Below, piece after piece: positions 52,791 through 62,040 of a stretch of 64,000 bases of DNA. The position numbers and the translations under genes were made by a program. The DNA is from Azospirillum baldaniorum (GTDB lineage: Bacteria > Pseudomonadota > Alphaproteobacteria > Azospirillales > Azospirillaceae). Each line of letters opens with the position of its first letter. Within the stretch, counting starts at the first letter, position 1. Below the pieces are notes generated by a model. It was given only the letters and a program-made list of their open reading frames with translations, searched no databases and had not been told where the DNA came from. The stretch covers positions 1,072,001 to 1,136,000 of the forward strand of contig NZ_CP022253.1 in the NCBI RefSeq assembly GCF_003119195.2, in the 5' to 3' direction.

Positions 52791-53638
52791 GCCGCAACCG
52801 ACTCCTTGGCCGCCTTCTCCTTCACATTCTCCGGCTTCTCCTTGGCCGGGATGCGGGCGGGCAGCGTCGTTGCGGCGCGCCGGCGGATGTCCGCCGCCCA
52901 ATCGATGATCTCCAGCCGGCCGCAGGGATGCTCGACCAAGGCGGTGCAGGACTCGACCCAGTCGCCGTCGTTGCAATAGAGGATTCCTTCCATGTCGCGG
53001 ATTTCCGCGGTGTGGATGTGGCCGCAGACGACTCCGTCCACCTTGCGGCGCCGGGCCTCGTCGCCGAGAGCGGTCTCGTAGTTGCCGATGAACTCGACCG
53101 CCGTCTTCGTCTTGTGCTTCAGGAAGGCGGACAGGGACCAGTAGGGGAAGCCCAGCTTGCGGCGGGCCCAGTTGAACAGCGTGTTGGCCTGGAGCAGGAC
53201 CACGTAGGCGTTGTCGCCGATGAAGGCCAGCCAGCGGGCGTACTTCACCACCACGTCGAAGCGGTCGCCGTGGGTGACCAGAAGCTGCCTCCCGTCGGCG
53301 GTGACGTGGATCATCTCCTCGACCACCTGGACGCCGCCGAACTGCAGGCCGGCGTAATCGCGGGCGGCCTCGTCGTGGTTGCCGGGAATGTAATAGACCT
53401 GCACACCCTTGCGAGCCCGGCGCAGGATCTTCTGCACCACGTCGTTGTGCGCCTGCGGCCAGTACCAGGTCTTGCGCAGACGCCAACCGTCCACGATGTC
53501 GCCGACGAGATAGAGGTGGTCGGACTCGTTGTGCTTCAGGAAATCGAGAAGATACTCCGCCTTGCATCCCCGCGTGCCCAGATGGACGTCGGAGATCCAG
53601 ATGCTGCGGTATCGCTTGACGTCGCGTGATGCGCTCAT
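52787..53638 (-). CDS. calcineurin-like phosphoesterase (UDP-2,3-diacylglucosamine diphosphatase family)
   Basis: 283-residue metallophosphoesterase resembling LpxH-type UDP-2,3-diacylglucosamine pyrophosphatase. Metal-binding motifs in order: ISDVHLGT, VGDIVDGW, IPGNHDE, LVTHGDRFD and GHIHTA, the full set for two metals. True LpxH hydrolyses UDP-diacylGlcN in lipid A synthesis; homologues paired with GT4 genes may act elsewhere, so the symbol is not assigned. Start ATG at 53638 follows GGAGCGGGGC. An AT-rich promoter lies upstream. A Lys/Glu-rich tail (PAKEKPENVKEKAAKE) ends the protein. Confidence 0.88.
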   Translation of the reverse strand: MSASRDVKRYRSIWISDVHLGTRGCKAEYLLDFLKHNESDHLYLVGDIVDGWRLRKTWYWPQAHNDVVQKILRRARKGVQVYYIPGNHDEAARDYAGLQFGGVQVVEEMIHVTADGRQLLVTHGDRFDVVVKYARWLAFIGDNAYVVLLQANTLFNWARRKLGFPYWSLSAFLKHKTKTAVEFIGNYETALGDEARRRKVDGVVCGHIHTAEIRDMEGILYCNDGDWVESCTALVEHPCGRLEIIDWAADIRRRAATTLPARIPAKEKPENVKEKAAKESVAA

Positions 53639-53684
53639 GCCCCGCTCCATCGCCGTTCCGGCAAGGGTTCGTTGAAACGTCTTC

Positions 53685-53713
53685 CCTATATCCGCGGGTC
53701 ATTCTCTTGACAA
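53685..53713 (-). promoter_or_regulatory. probable promoter of the phosphoesterase-GT4 pair
   Basis: On the minus strand TTGTCA, 17 bases, TATAGG, about 47 bases before the ATG at 53638. Confidence 0.6.
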
Positions 53714-53833
53714 TATTTTCGATCACCCGCATCTGTTGGGGATGATGATTTTGGTAAGACTTCTTGACAGCGTAACAAAGGCGAAAAATGACTTTATCAA
53801 AACTGAAACAGGATGGTCATATTGGGGGCTGGT

Positions 53834-54775
53834 GTGGCTGACGGGGGCGAATCGGTGCCTGAGGCGTCCGGGCCGGCCGCGGCGAGCCGGCGTCGTCTTC
53901 TGGTCATCCACAATCCGGTGGCCGGCGCCCGCCGGGCGCGCCGTCTGGGTGCGGTGCTGGAACTGCTGGAGCAGCGCCACGGGGCCGTGGTGACGCTTCG
54001 GGCCACCGGCGGGCGCGGCGACGCGGAGGCGATGGCCCGGGCGGTGGCGCCCGGCGCCTTCGACGCGGTGGTCGCGGCGGGCGGCGACGGCACCATCAAT
54101 GAGGTGGTCAACGGGCTGGGGACGCGCGGAGGCGAGGAGACGACGATTCCCTTGGGCATCGTGCCGCTGGGCACCGCCAACGTGCTGGCCCATGAACTGG
54201 ACCTGCCGCTGGATGCGGAGGGCGTGGCGCGGGTGCTGGCGGAAGGGCGCACGCTGCCCGTGCATCTGGGTGTGGCGAATGGCCGCGCCTTCGCCATGAT
54301 GGCCGGCGCCGGCCTGGACGCCTGGGTGGTCGAGCGGGTGGACACGCGGCTGAAGCGGCTGATCGGCAAGGGCGCCTATGCGGTGGAAACGCTGGTCCGG
54401 ATCGCCGCGGGCGGTGGCGGTCCCTACCGCGTGGCGGTGGACGGCGCAGAGCCGGTGGAGGTCGCTTCCGTCATCGTCGCCAAGGGGCATTTCTACGGGG
54501 GGCGCTTCGTCTGTGCGCCGGACGCCCGGCTGACCGACCCACGGCTGCACGTCTGCCTGTTTCCGCGGGCGGGGCGGGGGAACGCCCTGCGCTACCTCTG
54601 GGGCGTCACCGCCGGGCGGCTGCCGCGCTTCCCCGACTACCGCATCCTGCCGGCCCGCCGGGTGGTCGTCGACGGGCCGGCGGGGGAGCCCGTGCAGGGC
54701 GACGGTGACGTGATCGCCCGTCTGCCGGCTGAGATCGGGCTGGCGCCGTGGGTCCTGCCGCTGCTGGCGCGCTGA
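53834..54775 (+). CDS. diacylglycerol/lipid kinase family protein
   Basis: DAGK-type lipid kinase of about 313 residues. The catalytic domain opens with RLLVIHNPVAGARRARRL, then AAGGDGTINEVVNGL (the nucleotide-binding GGDGT motif) and IVPLGTANVLAHEL. The second domain has the DgkB/YegS look (FAMMAGAGLDAWVVERVDTRLKRLIGKGAYAVE). Substrate may be diacylglycerol, ceramide-like or another lipid. GTG at 53834 is chosen with GGGGG upstream; ATG 53813 is possible. It is divergent from the phosphoesterase gene, a second lipid gene at this spot. Confidence 0.85.
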   Translation: MADGGESVPEASGPAAASRRRLLVIHNPVAGARRARRLGAVLELLEQRHGAVVTLRATGGRGDAEAMARAVAPGAFDAVVAAGGDGTINEVVNGLGTRGGEETTIPLGIVPLGTANVLAHELDLPLDAEGVARVLAEGRTLPVHLGVANGRAFAMMAGAGLDAWVVERVDTRLKRLIGKGAYAVETLVRIAAGGGGPYRVAVDGAEPVEVASVIVAKGHFYGGRFVCAPDARLTDPRLHVCLFPRAGRGNALRYLWGVTAGRLPRFPDYRILPARRVVVDGPAGEPVQGDGDVIARLPAEIGLAPWVLPLLAR

Positions 54776-54896
54776 ACAGTGTTTTAAGAGTCCGTTAAGG
54801 GGTCTCTTGGGAAAATTACTTGGGAACATTCGATAATTACTTCGGTCTCTAAGGATTAAGGCCCCGCGGTCCAGGCGGGACCGCAAGGGGGAAGCC

Positions 54897-56507
54897 ATGT
54901 CCACGTCGATCAACGCCTTGTTTTCGGCCACCACGGCCAGCAGCACCGTGACCGCCACCAAATGGAAGCCCGCCGGAGGCGCCGCGGAGGCGGAGGGGAC
55001 CTGGAAGGCGGCCTCCGACGCCGGGTCCTCCGCGGGCTCCGCGGCCCTGGCCGCCTTGAAGGGCGAGGACAGCGTGGAACTCAGCGGGCTGGCCAAGTCG
55101 CTGACCGGCGTGGCGGGGAAGGTCTTCGCGTCCATCGGCTCCAAGGGCCGCGCGATGCTGGAAGACTTCGTCAAGTCTGGCAAGATGACCGAGAAGGACG
55201 TGGCGCTTGGGCTGCGTCAGATGGCGACCAACGCCGTGAAGGACCGCTACGTGAAGGAGCGGCCCCAGGACGAGGAGGACAAGGCCTGGGCGGAGGAGGC
55301 CGAACTGGCTGAAAAAGCCTTCAAGACCAAGACGGAGCGCATGGGCAAGGCCATGTCGGCCCTGAACGAGGCGCGGACCGCCGCCTACGACGCCTTCGGA
55401 AAGGACGAGGACACCGAGGCGTTCCAGGCGGCGATGGCCCCGGCCAATGCCCTCTTCCGCGCGGAGGCGGCGGACATCCAGCGCGAGGCGGTCGAAACCG
55501 CCGGTGGCGATCCGAACAAGATCATGGGAAAGGCCTTCGGGTATTCCCTGCAAAAGGGAGAGGACGCGTTCGAAAAGCTGGATTTCGGCGCGGAAGTGGA
55601 AGGCGGCGAGGGTGGGCTGCTGTCATCGGACAATGAGAAGGGAAAGGCCGCCGCCAAGCTAATGAATGACCTGGGCTTCGAGGGGAAGCTTTACGCAAAC
55701 GGTCTCGCGCAGTACGCCGCGGACGTGGACATTCCCGGCATCGGGCGCGGTGAGGTCGACAAGAGCCGCCCAGGGGGCAAAGACTTCGAGCCCTCCGCCA
55801 AGGAGGAGGCCGAGGCCGCCGGACTGCCGCCGCCGCCCACCACGGTGCTGACCACCAGCCAGACCCCGGGGCTCCAGGGCTTTGCGAAGGTCGTGCAGGA
55901 CGCCCGCGACTCGCTGGACGCCACCTACACGGCCATGGCGAAGGAAGGCAAGGGGGTGAACTACTCCGACCCGACCGGCAAGGACGTGGAACGGTTGTTC
56001 GGCGGCTTCGACCGGCGCAGCCTCCACGCCATCGCCAGCAACAAGGATGGGACCTTCTCCAAGAACGAGCAGCAGGCGGCACAGTCCGTCATGGCCCGCC
56101 AGCAGAAGCAGGCGATGGACGCCGCCGACCCCCTCGGCACCGACAAGGCCGCCGCCTACCGCGCCGGGGTGAAGTTCCTTGACGAGGCCAGTCAGGAGGA
56201 AAAGGACTCGGTCAACTGGTCGGTGCAGCGGGCGGCACTCCAGTACAGCTACGAGAAAACGACGAAGGAAACCGGTGCGCCGATGGAGCGGTTGGGCAAC
56301 GGCAGTGCGCTCGCCTCGGTGCTGAAGGATGCGCTGGAGGCCCAGGACGCGCAGACCACCGACGTGATGAAGAGCATCGGTGGAAAGACGATGGGCGGGG
56401 AGGGCCCCGGCTACGTGACCGACCTGAAGAGCCTGTCGCTGTTCCGGGATTTCCTGCCCAACCTGTCGGTGCGCGGCGCCGGTGGCCCGATGAGCGTGAC
56501 GGTCTGA
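54897..56507 (+). CDS. large uncharacterised protein (536 aa) with EF-hand-like motif
   Basis: I do not recognise this family. The protein is hydrophilic, Ala/Lys/Glu-rich and mostly helical with no signal peptide or membrane segment. The first 50 residues are Ser/Thr/Ala-rich and likely disordered (STSINALFSATTASSTVTATKW), a pattern reminiscent of secreted or flagellar-exported proteins but not proof. Near residues 380-392 FDRRSLHAIASNKDGTFSKNE reads like an EF-hand-type loop with Asp, Gly and final Glu in place but the first position Ala. The ATG at 54897 follows CAAGGGGGAAG. It has an AT-rich upstream region and no same-strand operon partner. Confidence 0.8.
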   Translation: MSTSINALFSATTASSTVTATKWKPAGGAAEAEGTWKAASDAGSSAGSAALAALKGEDSVELSGLAKSLTGVAGKVFASIGSKGRAMLEDFVKSGKMTEKDVALGLRQMATNAVKDRYVKERPQDEEDKAWAEEAELAEKAFKTKTERMGKAMSALNEARTAAYDAFGKDEDTEAFQAAMAPANALFRAEAADIQREAVETAGGDPNKIMGKAFGYSLQKGEDAFEKLDFGAEVEGGEGGLLSSDNEKGKAAAKLMNDLGFEGKLYANGLAQYAADVDIPGIGRGEVDKSRPGGKDFEPSAKEEAEAAGLPPPPTTVLTTSQTPGLQGFAKVVQDARDSLDATYTAMAKEGKGVNYSDPTGKDVERLFGGFDRRSLHAIASNKDGTFSKNEQQAAQSVMARQQKQAMDAADPLGTDKAAAYRAGVKFLDEASQEEKDSVNWSVQRAALQYSYEKTTKETGAPMERLGNGSALASVLKDALEAQDAQTTDVMKSIGGKTMGGEGPGYVTDLKSLSLFRDFLPNLSVRGAGGPMSVTV

Positions 56508-56607
56508 TATCCTGCCCTTGCCACAGGCCAGCGGCGGAGCTTGAGGCTAATCCGATGGGGGTAGGGTCGCGGGGTGCGCCGGCGGCTCACCTTCGGCAGG
56601 CAGGGGA

Positions 56608-57111
56608 ATGCGGATCATGAGCAGGGATCGGATGCGGCACCGGAGTGGGCGTGCCGCGCTGGCGCTTCTGGCGGTGCTGTCCATCACCAGTCCAGCCACC
56701 GGCCCGGCGCTGGCGGACAAGCCCGACTGGGCCGGTGGTCCCGGCGGAGGGCACGGCAAGCCGCAGGGTGGGCCGTCTTATGAATCCCAGGGGAGCGAAT
56801 CCCAAGGGCGCGACTCAAAAGGGCGCGCCTCCGGAGGGTCGGTGTCCCGCGGCGAGGTGACGATCATCCGGGACTATTTCGTCGCCCATCCGGTCGGGGT
56901 GACGGCTCTGCCGCCGGGGATCGCGAAGAAGCTGGCGCGCGGCCAGCCGCTGCCGCCGGGAATCGCCAAAAAGGTGGCGCCCGTCGATCTGCGCCAGCGG
57001 GTGCCGGTGTGCATGAACGGCTGGGAGTGCATCCTGGCCGGCGCGGACATGCTGATCCTGGACGCGGTCCACGGCACCATCGCCGACATCGTCCGCGGCG
57101 TGGTTCGTTAA
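56608..57111 (+). CDS. CigR-like secreted protein
   Basis: 167-residue exported protein. The signal region is RAALALLAVLSITSPATGPALADK. A Gly/Ser/Gln-rich disordered stretch follows, then the repeat TALPPGIAKKLARGQPLPPGIAKKV that marks the CigR/RcnB-like family, and a C-terminal part with two Cys (VCMNGWECI). CigR affects virulence regulation in Salmonella; no function is known here. Starts at 56608, 56617 and 56632 are all possible; only the distance to AGGGG differs. It is convergent with the pmbA gene. Confidence 0.75.
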   Translation: MRIMSRDRMRHRSGRAALALLAVLSITSPATGPALADKPDWAGGPGGGHGKPQGGPSYESQGSESQGRDSKGRASGGSVSRGEVTIIRDYFVAHPVGVTALPPGIAKKLARGQPLPPGIAKKVAPVDLRQRVPVCMNGWECILAGADMLILDAVHGTIADIVRGVVR

Positions 57112-57130
57112 CAGGGGGGTCCGCTGACCG

Positions 57131-57161
57131 AAAAAGGGGGCGCCTTGCGGCGCCTCCCATT
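57131..57161 (-). terminator. terminator of the pmbA/tldD-type gene
   Basis: On the minus strand GAGGCGCC pairs with GGCGCCCC around GCAA, then CTTTTTCGG. It also lies just past the CigR-like gene on the plus strand. Confidence 0.85.
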
Positions 57162-57165
57162 GCGC

Positions 57166-58521
57166 TCACAGCCCGGCGATGGTCAGCCCGTCGATGCGGA
57201 TGGTCGGGGCGTCCATGCCGAAGCGCAGTTCCAGGTCGCTGGCCGGTTCCAGGTTCAGGAACATCTCCTTCAGGTTGCCGGCGATGGTCAGTTCGGTGAC
57301 CGGATAGGCGATCTGGCCGTTCTCGATCCAGTAACCAGCGGCACCCCGGCTGTAGTCGCCAGTCACCCCGTTGACGCCCGTCCCCATCAACTCCGTCACA
57401 TAGAAGCCGTTGGGGATCTCGGCCAGCAGCTCATCGCGGCTCTTGGCGCCCGGGGCCATGTAGACGTTGGCCGGGGCCGGGCCCGGCGGGCCGGAGGTGC
57501 CGCGCGCCGCGTGGCCGGTCGTCGACAAACCAAGCTGACGAGCCGAGCGCAGGTCGAGCAGCCACGTGGTCAGGTGCCCGTCCTCGATCAGGTTGCGGCG
57601 GGTGGTGGCGACGCCCTCCGCGTCGAAGGGGCGGGAGCGCAGGCCGCGCTTCACATGCGGGTCGTCGACGATGGTGATGCCGGCGGCGAAAATCCGCTGC
57701 CCCATCTTGTCCTTGAGGAAGCTGGTGCCGCGCGCGATGCTCGGCCCGCTGATCGAGCCGGTCAGGTGGCCGAGCAGCCCGCGGGAAACGCGCGGGTCGA
57801 ACACCACCGGCACCTTGCAGCTCTTGACCCGCCGCGGGTTCAGGCGGCGGATGGCCCGCTCGCCGGCCTCGCGCCCGATCGATGCCGGGTCGCGCAAGTC
57901 GGAGCCGTAGACCTTGCTGTCATAGTCGTAGTCCCGCTCCATCCCCGTGCCCGTCCCGGCGAGCACCGAGGCGGAGAGCGACTGCCGCGACACGCCGTAG
58001 CGGCCGGTGAAGCCGTTGGACGCGGCGATGGCGATGGTGGAGCGGCTCCAGCCCGCATCGGCGCCTTCGGAGTTGGTGACGCCCTCGACCGCCAGCGCGG
58101 CCTCCTCGGCGATGCGGGCGCGTTCGATCAGCAGCTCCGCCGACGGCTCCGATGGGTCGCACACGTCGAGGTCGGGGAGGGTGGTGTAGATCTGCTCCGG
58201 GTCGGCGAGGCCGCAGAAGGGGTCCTCCGGCACCACGCGGGCCATGGCGACGGCGCGCTCCACCAGCTCGTCCAACGCCTTGGCGCTGCGGTCGGTGGAG
58301 GAGACGATGGCCTGCCGCTTGCCGATGAAGACGCGCAGGCCCAGGTCGCCCGACTCGGACCGCTCCAGCTTCTCCGTCTTGCCGAAACGCTGGCTCAGCG
58401 ACAGGGAGGCGCTGTCGAACAGCACGGCGTCGGCGGAGTCGGCCCCGGCGCCCTTCGCCTTGCGGATCAGATCGTCCAGCAGGTTCAGAACGTCGGGCTG
58501 CGAGGTGGTCGAAACGGGCAT
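57166..58521 (-). CDS. pmbA: TldD/PmbA-family metalloprotease homologue
   Basis: 451-residue protein of the TldD/TldE (PmbA) type, which acts in peptide maturation and CcdA degradation; TldE is the non-catalytic partner. The PmbA-type start MPVSTTSQPDVLNLLDDLIRKAKGAGADSADAVLFD, the central RVKSCKVPVVFDPRVSRGLLGHLTGSISG and the C-terminal GTGVNGVTGDYSRGAAGYWIENG are clear. The HExxxH motif of TldD is not present, which suits the PmbA/TldE branch. Start ATG at 58521 has GGAGA. A tldD partner is not in the window. Confidence 0.93.
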   Translation of the reverse strand: MPVSTTSQPDVLNLLDDLIRKAKGAGADSADAVLFDSASLSLSQRFGKTEKLERSESGDLGLRVFIGKRQAIVSSTDRSAKALDELVERAVAMARVVPEDPFCGLADPEQIYTTLPDLDVCDPSEPSAELLIERARIAEEAALAVEGVTNSEGADAGWSRSTIAIAASNGFTGRYGVSRQSLSASVLAGTGTGMERDYDYDSKVYGSDLRDPASIGREAGERAIRRLNPRRVKSCKVPVVFDPRVSRGLLGHLTGSISGPSIARGTSFLKDKMGQRIFAAGITIVDDPHVKRGLRSRPFDAEGVATTRRNLIEDGHLTTWLLDLRSARQLGLSTTGHAARGTSGPPGPAPANVYMAPGAKSRDELLAEIPNGFYVTELMGTGVNGVTGDYSRGAAGYWIENGQIAYPVTELTIAGNLKEMFLNLEPASDLELRFGMDAPTIRIDGLTIAGL

Positions 58522-58682
58522 TACGGTCTCCGCTAGGTCTCCGGCTTGTCTAGCAAATGGGAGCCCGGAGAAGAAGAGGAAGGGGCATATCGCCTCAGGT
58601 CCGGTCCGTCCGTCGCACAAAAGCGGCGAGGCGCGGGGGGCTGGTGCCCGCCCGCGCGCCGCTCGTCATGCTCGCTTCAGGG

Positions 58683-59132
58683 TCAGGCCAGCCGGCTCTG
58701 AAGGGTGTTGCGGCCGGCGGTCGGCAGCTTCAGGGCGAAGGCGCCGTCGCCCAGCAGGGCCTGCACGCCGAGCAGCACCGTCCAGAACACCGGGAACTCC
58801 CAGCCGCCGCCCTGGGCCGAGAAGACCCAGCCGTTGCCGGTATGCTGGAGCGTCGCGCCGATCAGGATCGGCAGCAGGGCCAGCGAAATCCAGCGGGTGA
58901 AGACGCCGGCCACCAGCAGCAGGCCGCCGCCGATCTCGCCGAGGATGACCAGATAGGCGAAGAGGCCGGGGTAGCCGAGGCTCTCGAAGTAACCGACCGT
59001 GCCGGCGATGCCGAAGGTGAAGACCTTCAGGATCAGGCCGTGAGCGATGAACAGAAGGCCCAGGCTGACACGCAGCAGGAAGGCGGCGTAGGGGGCGGTG
59101 CGGGTGTCGATGGCGGCGGTGTTGGCGGTCAT
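58683..59132 (-). CDS. DoxX-family membrane protein
   Basis: 149-residue protein with about four transmembrane helices (FLLRVSLGLLFIAHGLILKVF, FAYLVILGEIGGGLLLVAGVF, ISLALLPILIGATL, FWTVLLGVQALLGDGAFAL). DoxX-like proteins are found beside oxidoreductases and in stress or thiol-related settings; the enzymatic role is unclear. The GGGWEF loop is family-like. It stands alone, with AT-rich promoter DNA at about 59200-59250 upstream. Confidence 0.9.
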   Translation of the reverse strand: MTANTAAIDTRTAPYAAFLLRVSLGLLFIAHGLILKVFTFGIAGTVGYFESLGYPGLFAYLVILGEIGGGLLLVAGVFTRWISLALLPILIGATLQHTGNGWVFSAQGGGWEFPVFWTVLLGVQALLGDGAFALKLPTAGRNTLQSRLA

Positions 59133-59265
59133 GGCGTGGTCTCCTTGTCTCAGCGTGGCGCCCCGCGTCGGGGCCGTTGTCGTCTGAGGGCAAGAATAGC
59201 GATGTCCACGTTTGGGATAATCCGCTTAATCATGCACTGATTGTTGCATCAATGAGAACGACGGC

Positions 59266-60378
59266 TCACGCCCGGAAAGCGTTGGCCGGATCGTAGCGGG
59301 AGGGCAGGGCGAACAGGTCGGCGGTGGTCCCGGCACCGTGGCGGCGCGCCTTGGCCGGGCTGTCATAGACCACCAGAAGGGCAGGCGGGGCGCCGTCGCG
59401 GCGGACGCAGGCGATGCCCTCCGCGTGGTCGTCGCCCTTGCCGTAGGGCAGGTTCAGCAGGGGAACCAGCCGGTCGCGCGGGATGACGGTCTCCTGGGTG
59501 ACGGACAGGGCGTCGGTCCACCGCCACACGGCGACGGGACCGTCAAGGTCCATGGTCGGCCCGGCCAGGATGACCAGATCCTCGCCGTCGAAGGTCAGTT
59601 CGCGGATGCCCAGACCGTCCAGATCGACGAAATGCTTGCGGTACTTCTCGCCGTTCGGCCCGATGGGGCGCAGCCGCAGACGCTCCTCGACGTCCGGGTG
59701 GTCCTCCACCGCCAGTTCGAGAATGCAGGCCCAGCCGCGCAGCACCGGGCCGCGCAGCCCCAGCCAGACCCGGTCGACGTGGGCGGCCATGCCCTCCACG
59801 TCGAAGCCGTTCTCCTTGGCGGGCACCGCGACGAAGCGGGCTAGATGCTCGTCCTCCGCCAGCGCCTTGGTCAGCGCGTTGCCGCCCTTGCGGAACTTCA
59901 GGCAACCGGCCGTCCGCTTCCCGTCGCGGCGGACCGGGGTAAGGCGCCCATCCGCCTCGGTGACCAGCGGGATGCGGCCGAGCAGGAAGCGGTTGGGATC
60001 GCAGCGCACCTCGGTCAGCCGCTCCAGCGCCTTTTCGGTGCCGTTCTCCGCGCGCTCCGGCTTCTTGCGGGCCAGCGCGTGCGAGCCGGTGACCCACAGC
60101 CAGCCGTCGGCGATGGCCATGCCTTCGATGTCCGCCTCGTCCTCCCCCGGGATCGTCACCGGCAGGGTGAAGACGTCTGCCAGGGGAAAGGTGGCGTCCT
60201 GGCGGTAGAGGGTGCCGCCCTCCTCGGCCATCATCCGGACGACCCGCGCCCCCTCGTCCGACGCCACGAACAGGGTGTCTCCCGACCGCTCGGCCACCGA
60301 CAGGTCCCCGGCGGTCTCGCCGCCGTCGCGGAAGACCAGACGGACGGTGGCGATGGGGCGGGCGATCTCGCTGGGCAT
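59266..60378 (-). CDS. DUF3616 domain protein
   Basis: 370-residue soluble protein of the DUF3616 family, which has a beta-propeller-like look: repeated strands such as SVAERSGDTLFVASDEGARVVRM, DIEGMAIADGWLWVTGSHALARKKPE, FDVEGMAAHVDRVWLGLRGPVLRG, and GLGIRELTFDGEDLVILAGPTM. The role is unknown. The start at 60378 is the first good ATG. No secretion signal is seen. It is separated from the UbiD gene by 41 bases on the same strand and may be co-transcribed. Confidence 0.85.
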   Translation of the reverse strand: MPSEIARPIATVRLVFRDGGETAGDLSVAERSGDTLFVASDEGARVVRMMAEEGGTLYRQDATFPLADVFTLPVTIPGEDEADIEGMAIADGWLWVTGSHALARKKPERAENGTEKALERLTEVRCDPNRFLLGRIPLVTEADGRLTPVRRDGKRTAGCLKFRKGGNALTKALAEDEHLARFVAVPAKENGFDVEGMAAHVDRVWLGLRGPVLRGWACILELAVEDHPDVEERLRLRPIGPNGEKYRKHFVDLDGLGIRELTFDGEDLVILAGPTMDLDGPVAVWRWTDALSVTQETVIPRDRLVPLLNLPYGKGDDHAEGIACVRRDGAPPALLVVYDSPAKARRHGAGTTADLFALPSRYDPANAFRA

Positions 60379-60419
60379 GGCGGGGGTTCCCTTGAGGGTG
60401 CGGACCGTCCCTTAACGCC

Positions 60420-61946
60420 TCACTTCCAGATCGGGGTCCCGCTGCCCGGAAGACCGTAGGACGCCCATTTGCGCGACACTTCGTCGACCACGCCCTGGTC
60501 CATGCGTATTTTCTGGCCCCATTCGCGCTTGGTCTCCGGCGGCCACTTGTTGGTGGCGTCCAGCCCGACCTTGCCGCCGAGACCCGACTCGGGGCTGGCG
60601 AAGTCCAGATAATCGATGGGGGTGCCCTCGATCACGGTGATGTCGCGGGCGGGGTCCATGCGGGTGCTCATGGCCCACATCACGTCCTTCCAGTTCCGCG
60701 CGTCGATGTCGTCGTCCACGACGATCACCCATTTCGTGTACATGAACTGGCGAAGGAAGGACCAGACGCCCATCATCACGCGCTTGGCGTGGCCGGGATA
60801 GGCCTTCTTCATGCTGACCACGGCGATCCGGTAGGAGCAGCCTTCCGGCGGCAGCCAGAAATCCACGATCTCCGGGAATTGCTGGGTCAGCAGGGGGATG
60901 AAGACCTCGTTCAGCGCCTCGCCCAGCACCGACGGCTCGTCGGGCGGGCGGCCGGTGAAGGTGGAGAGGTAGATCGGGTTGCGCCGCATGGTCATCGCCG
61001 TGACGGTGAAGACCGGGAAGGGCTCGACCGAGTTGTAATAGCCGGTGTGGTCGCCGTAGGGCCCCTCGTCGGCGTATTCGTCCAGGCTGACATGGCCTTC
61101 CAGGATGATCTCGGCCTGGGCGGGCACCTTCAGCGGCACCGTCTTGCAATCCACCAGCTCGACCTTCTTGCCGCGCAGCAGCCCGGCGAACTGGTATTCC
61201 GACAGCGTGTCCGGCACCGGCGTGACGGCGGCCAGGATGGTGCCGGGATCGGCGCCGAGGACCACCGCGCAGGGAAGCGGCTCGCGCTTGCCGCCCAATT
61301 TGTTCTGGTGGGCCGCCCAGCGGTGATGGTGCTGCGCGCCGCCGCGGTGTTTCAGCCAGCGCATGATCGTCTTGTTCTTCCCCAGCACCTGCATCCGGTA
61401 GATGCCGAGGTTGAAGTCGTCCTCGCGCTTGCCCGTGGGCCCCTTGGTGACGACCAGCGGCCAGGTGATGAGGGGGGCCGGCTCGCCCGGCCAGCAGCTC
61501 TGCACCGGCAGGCGGCCGAGGTCGATCTGGTCGCCGGTCAGCACCACCTCCTGGCAGGGGGCGGAGCCGACCGTCTTCGGCTTCATCGACAGCACGGTCT
61601 TGGCGAGCGGGATCAGCTCCATCGCCTCGCGGAAGCCGCCCGGCGGCTCCGGCTGCTTCAGGAAGGCCAGCGTCTCGCCGACGCTGCGCAGTTCGTGCGG
61701 CTCACGGTCCATGCCCCAGGCGACGCGTTCCACCGTGCCAAACAGGTTGACCAGCACCGGCATCTCCGAGCGGGTGCCGTCGGCCTTGATGACGTTCTCG
61801 AACAGCACCGCCGGGCCGCCTTCGGCGAGCAGGCGGGTCTGGATCTCGGTCATCTCCAGCGCCGTGGACACCGGCTCCCGGACCACCACCAGCCGCCCGG
61901 CCTTCTCCAGCCGGTCGATGAAGTCGCGCAACGAGGTGTAGGGCAT
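60420..61946 (-). CDS. ubiD: UbiD family decarboxylase (4-hydroxy-3-polyprenylbenzoate decarboxylase)
   Basis: prFMN-dependent decarboxylase of 508 residues, in ubiquinone synthesis after prenylation of 4-hydroxybenzoate. Family signatures: [21 protein letters not shown] start, [54 protein letters not shown] with the conserved Glu/Asp set of the active site, and [18 protein letters not shown]. The prenyltransferase partner ubiA and flavin prenyltransferase ubiX are not in the window. It complements ispB at the left end. Confidence 0.96.
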   Translation of the reverse strand: MPYTSLRDFIDRLEKAGRLVVVREPVSTALEMTEIQTRLLAEGGPAVLFENVIKADGTRSEMPVLVNLFGTVERVAWGMDREPHELRSVGETLAFLKQPEPPGGFREAMELIPLAKTVLSMKPKTVGSAPCQEVVLTGDQIDLGRLPVQSCWPGEPAPLITWPLVVTKGPTGKREDDFNLGIYRMQVLGKNKTIMRWLKHRGGAQHHHRWAAHQNKLGGKREPLPCAVVLGADPGTILAAVTPVPDTLSEYQFAGLLRGKKVELVDCKTVPLKVPAQAEIILEGHVSLDEYADEGPYGDHTGYYNSVEPFPVFTVTAMTMRRNPIYLSTFTGRPPDEPSVLGEALNEVFIPLLTQQFPEIVDFWLPPEGCSYRIAVVSMKKAYPGHAKRVMMGVWSFLRQFMYTKWVIVVDDDIDARNWKDVMWAMSTRMDPARDITVIEGTPIDYLDFASPESGLGGKVGLDATNKWPPETKREWGQKIRMDQGVVDEVSRKWASYGLPGSGTPIWK

Positions 61947-62040
61947 GGTCGAAGGTCCGTTCGGGTGCGATGGGGTCGGATCGGGAGAGGGCGCTTAGCA
62001 TCGGCCTGGAGGGCGCCGCGTCAAGGGGGGAGGTGCCGCC

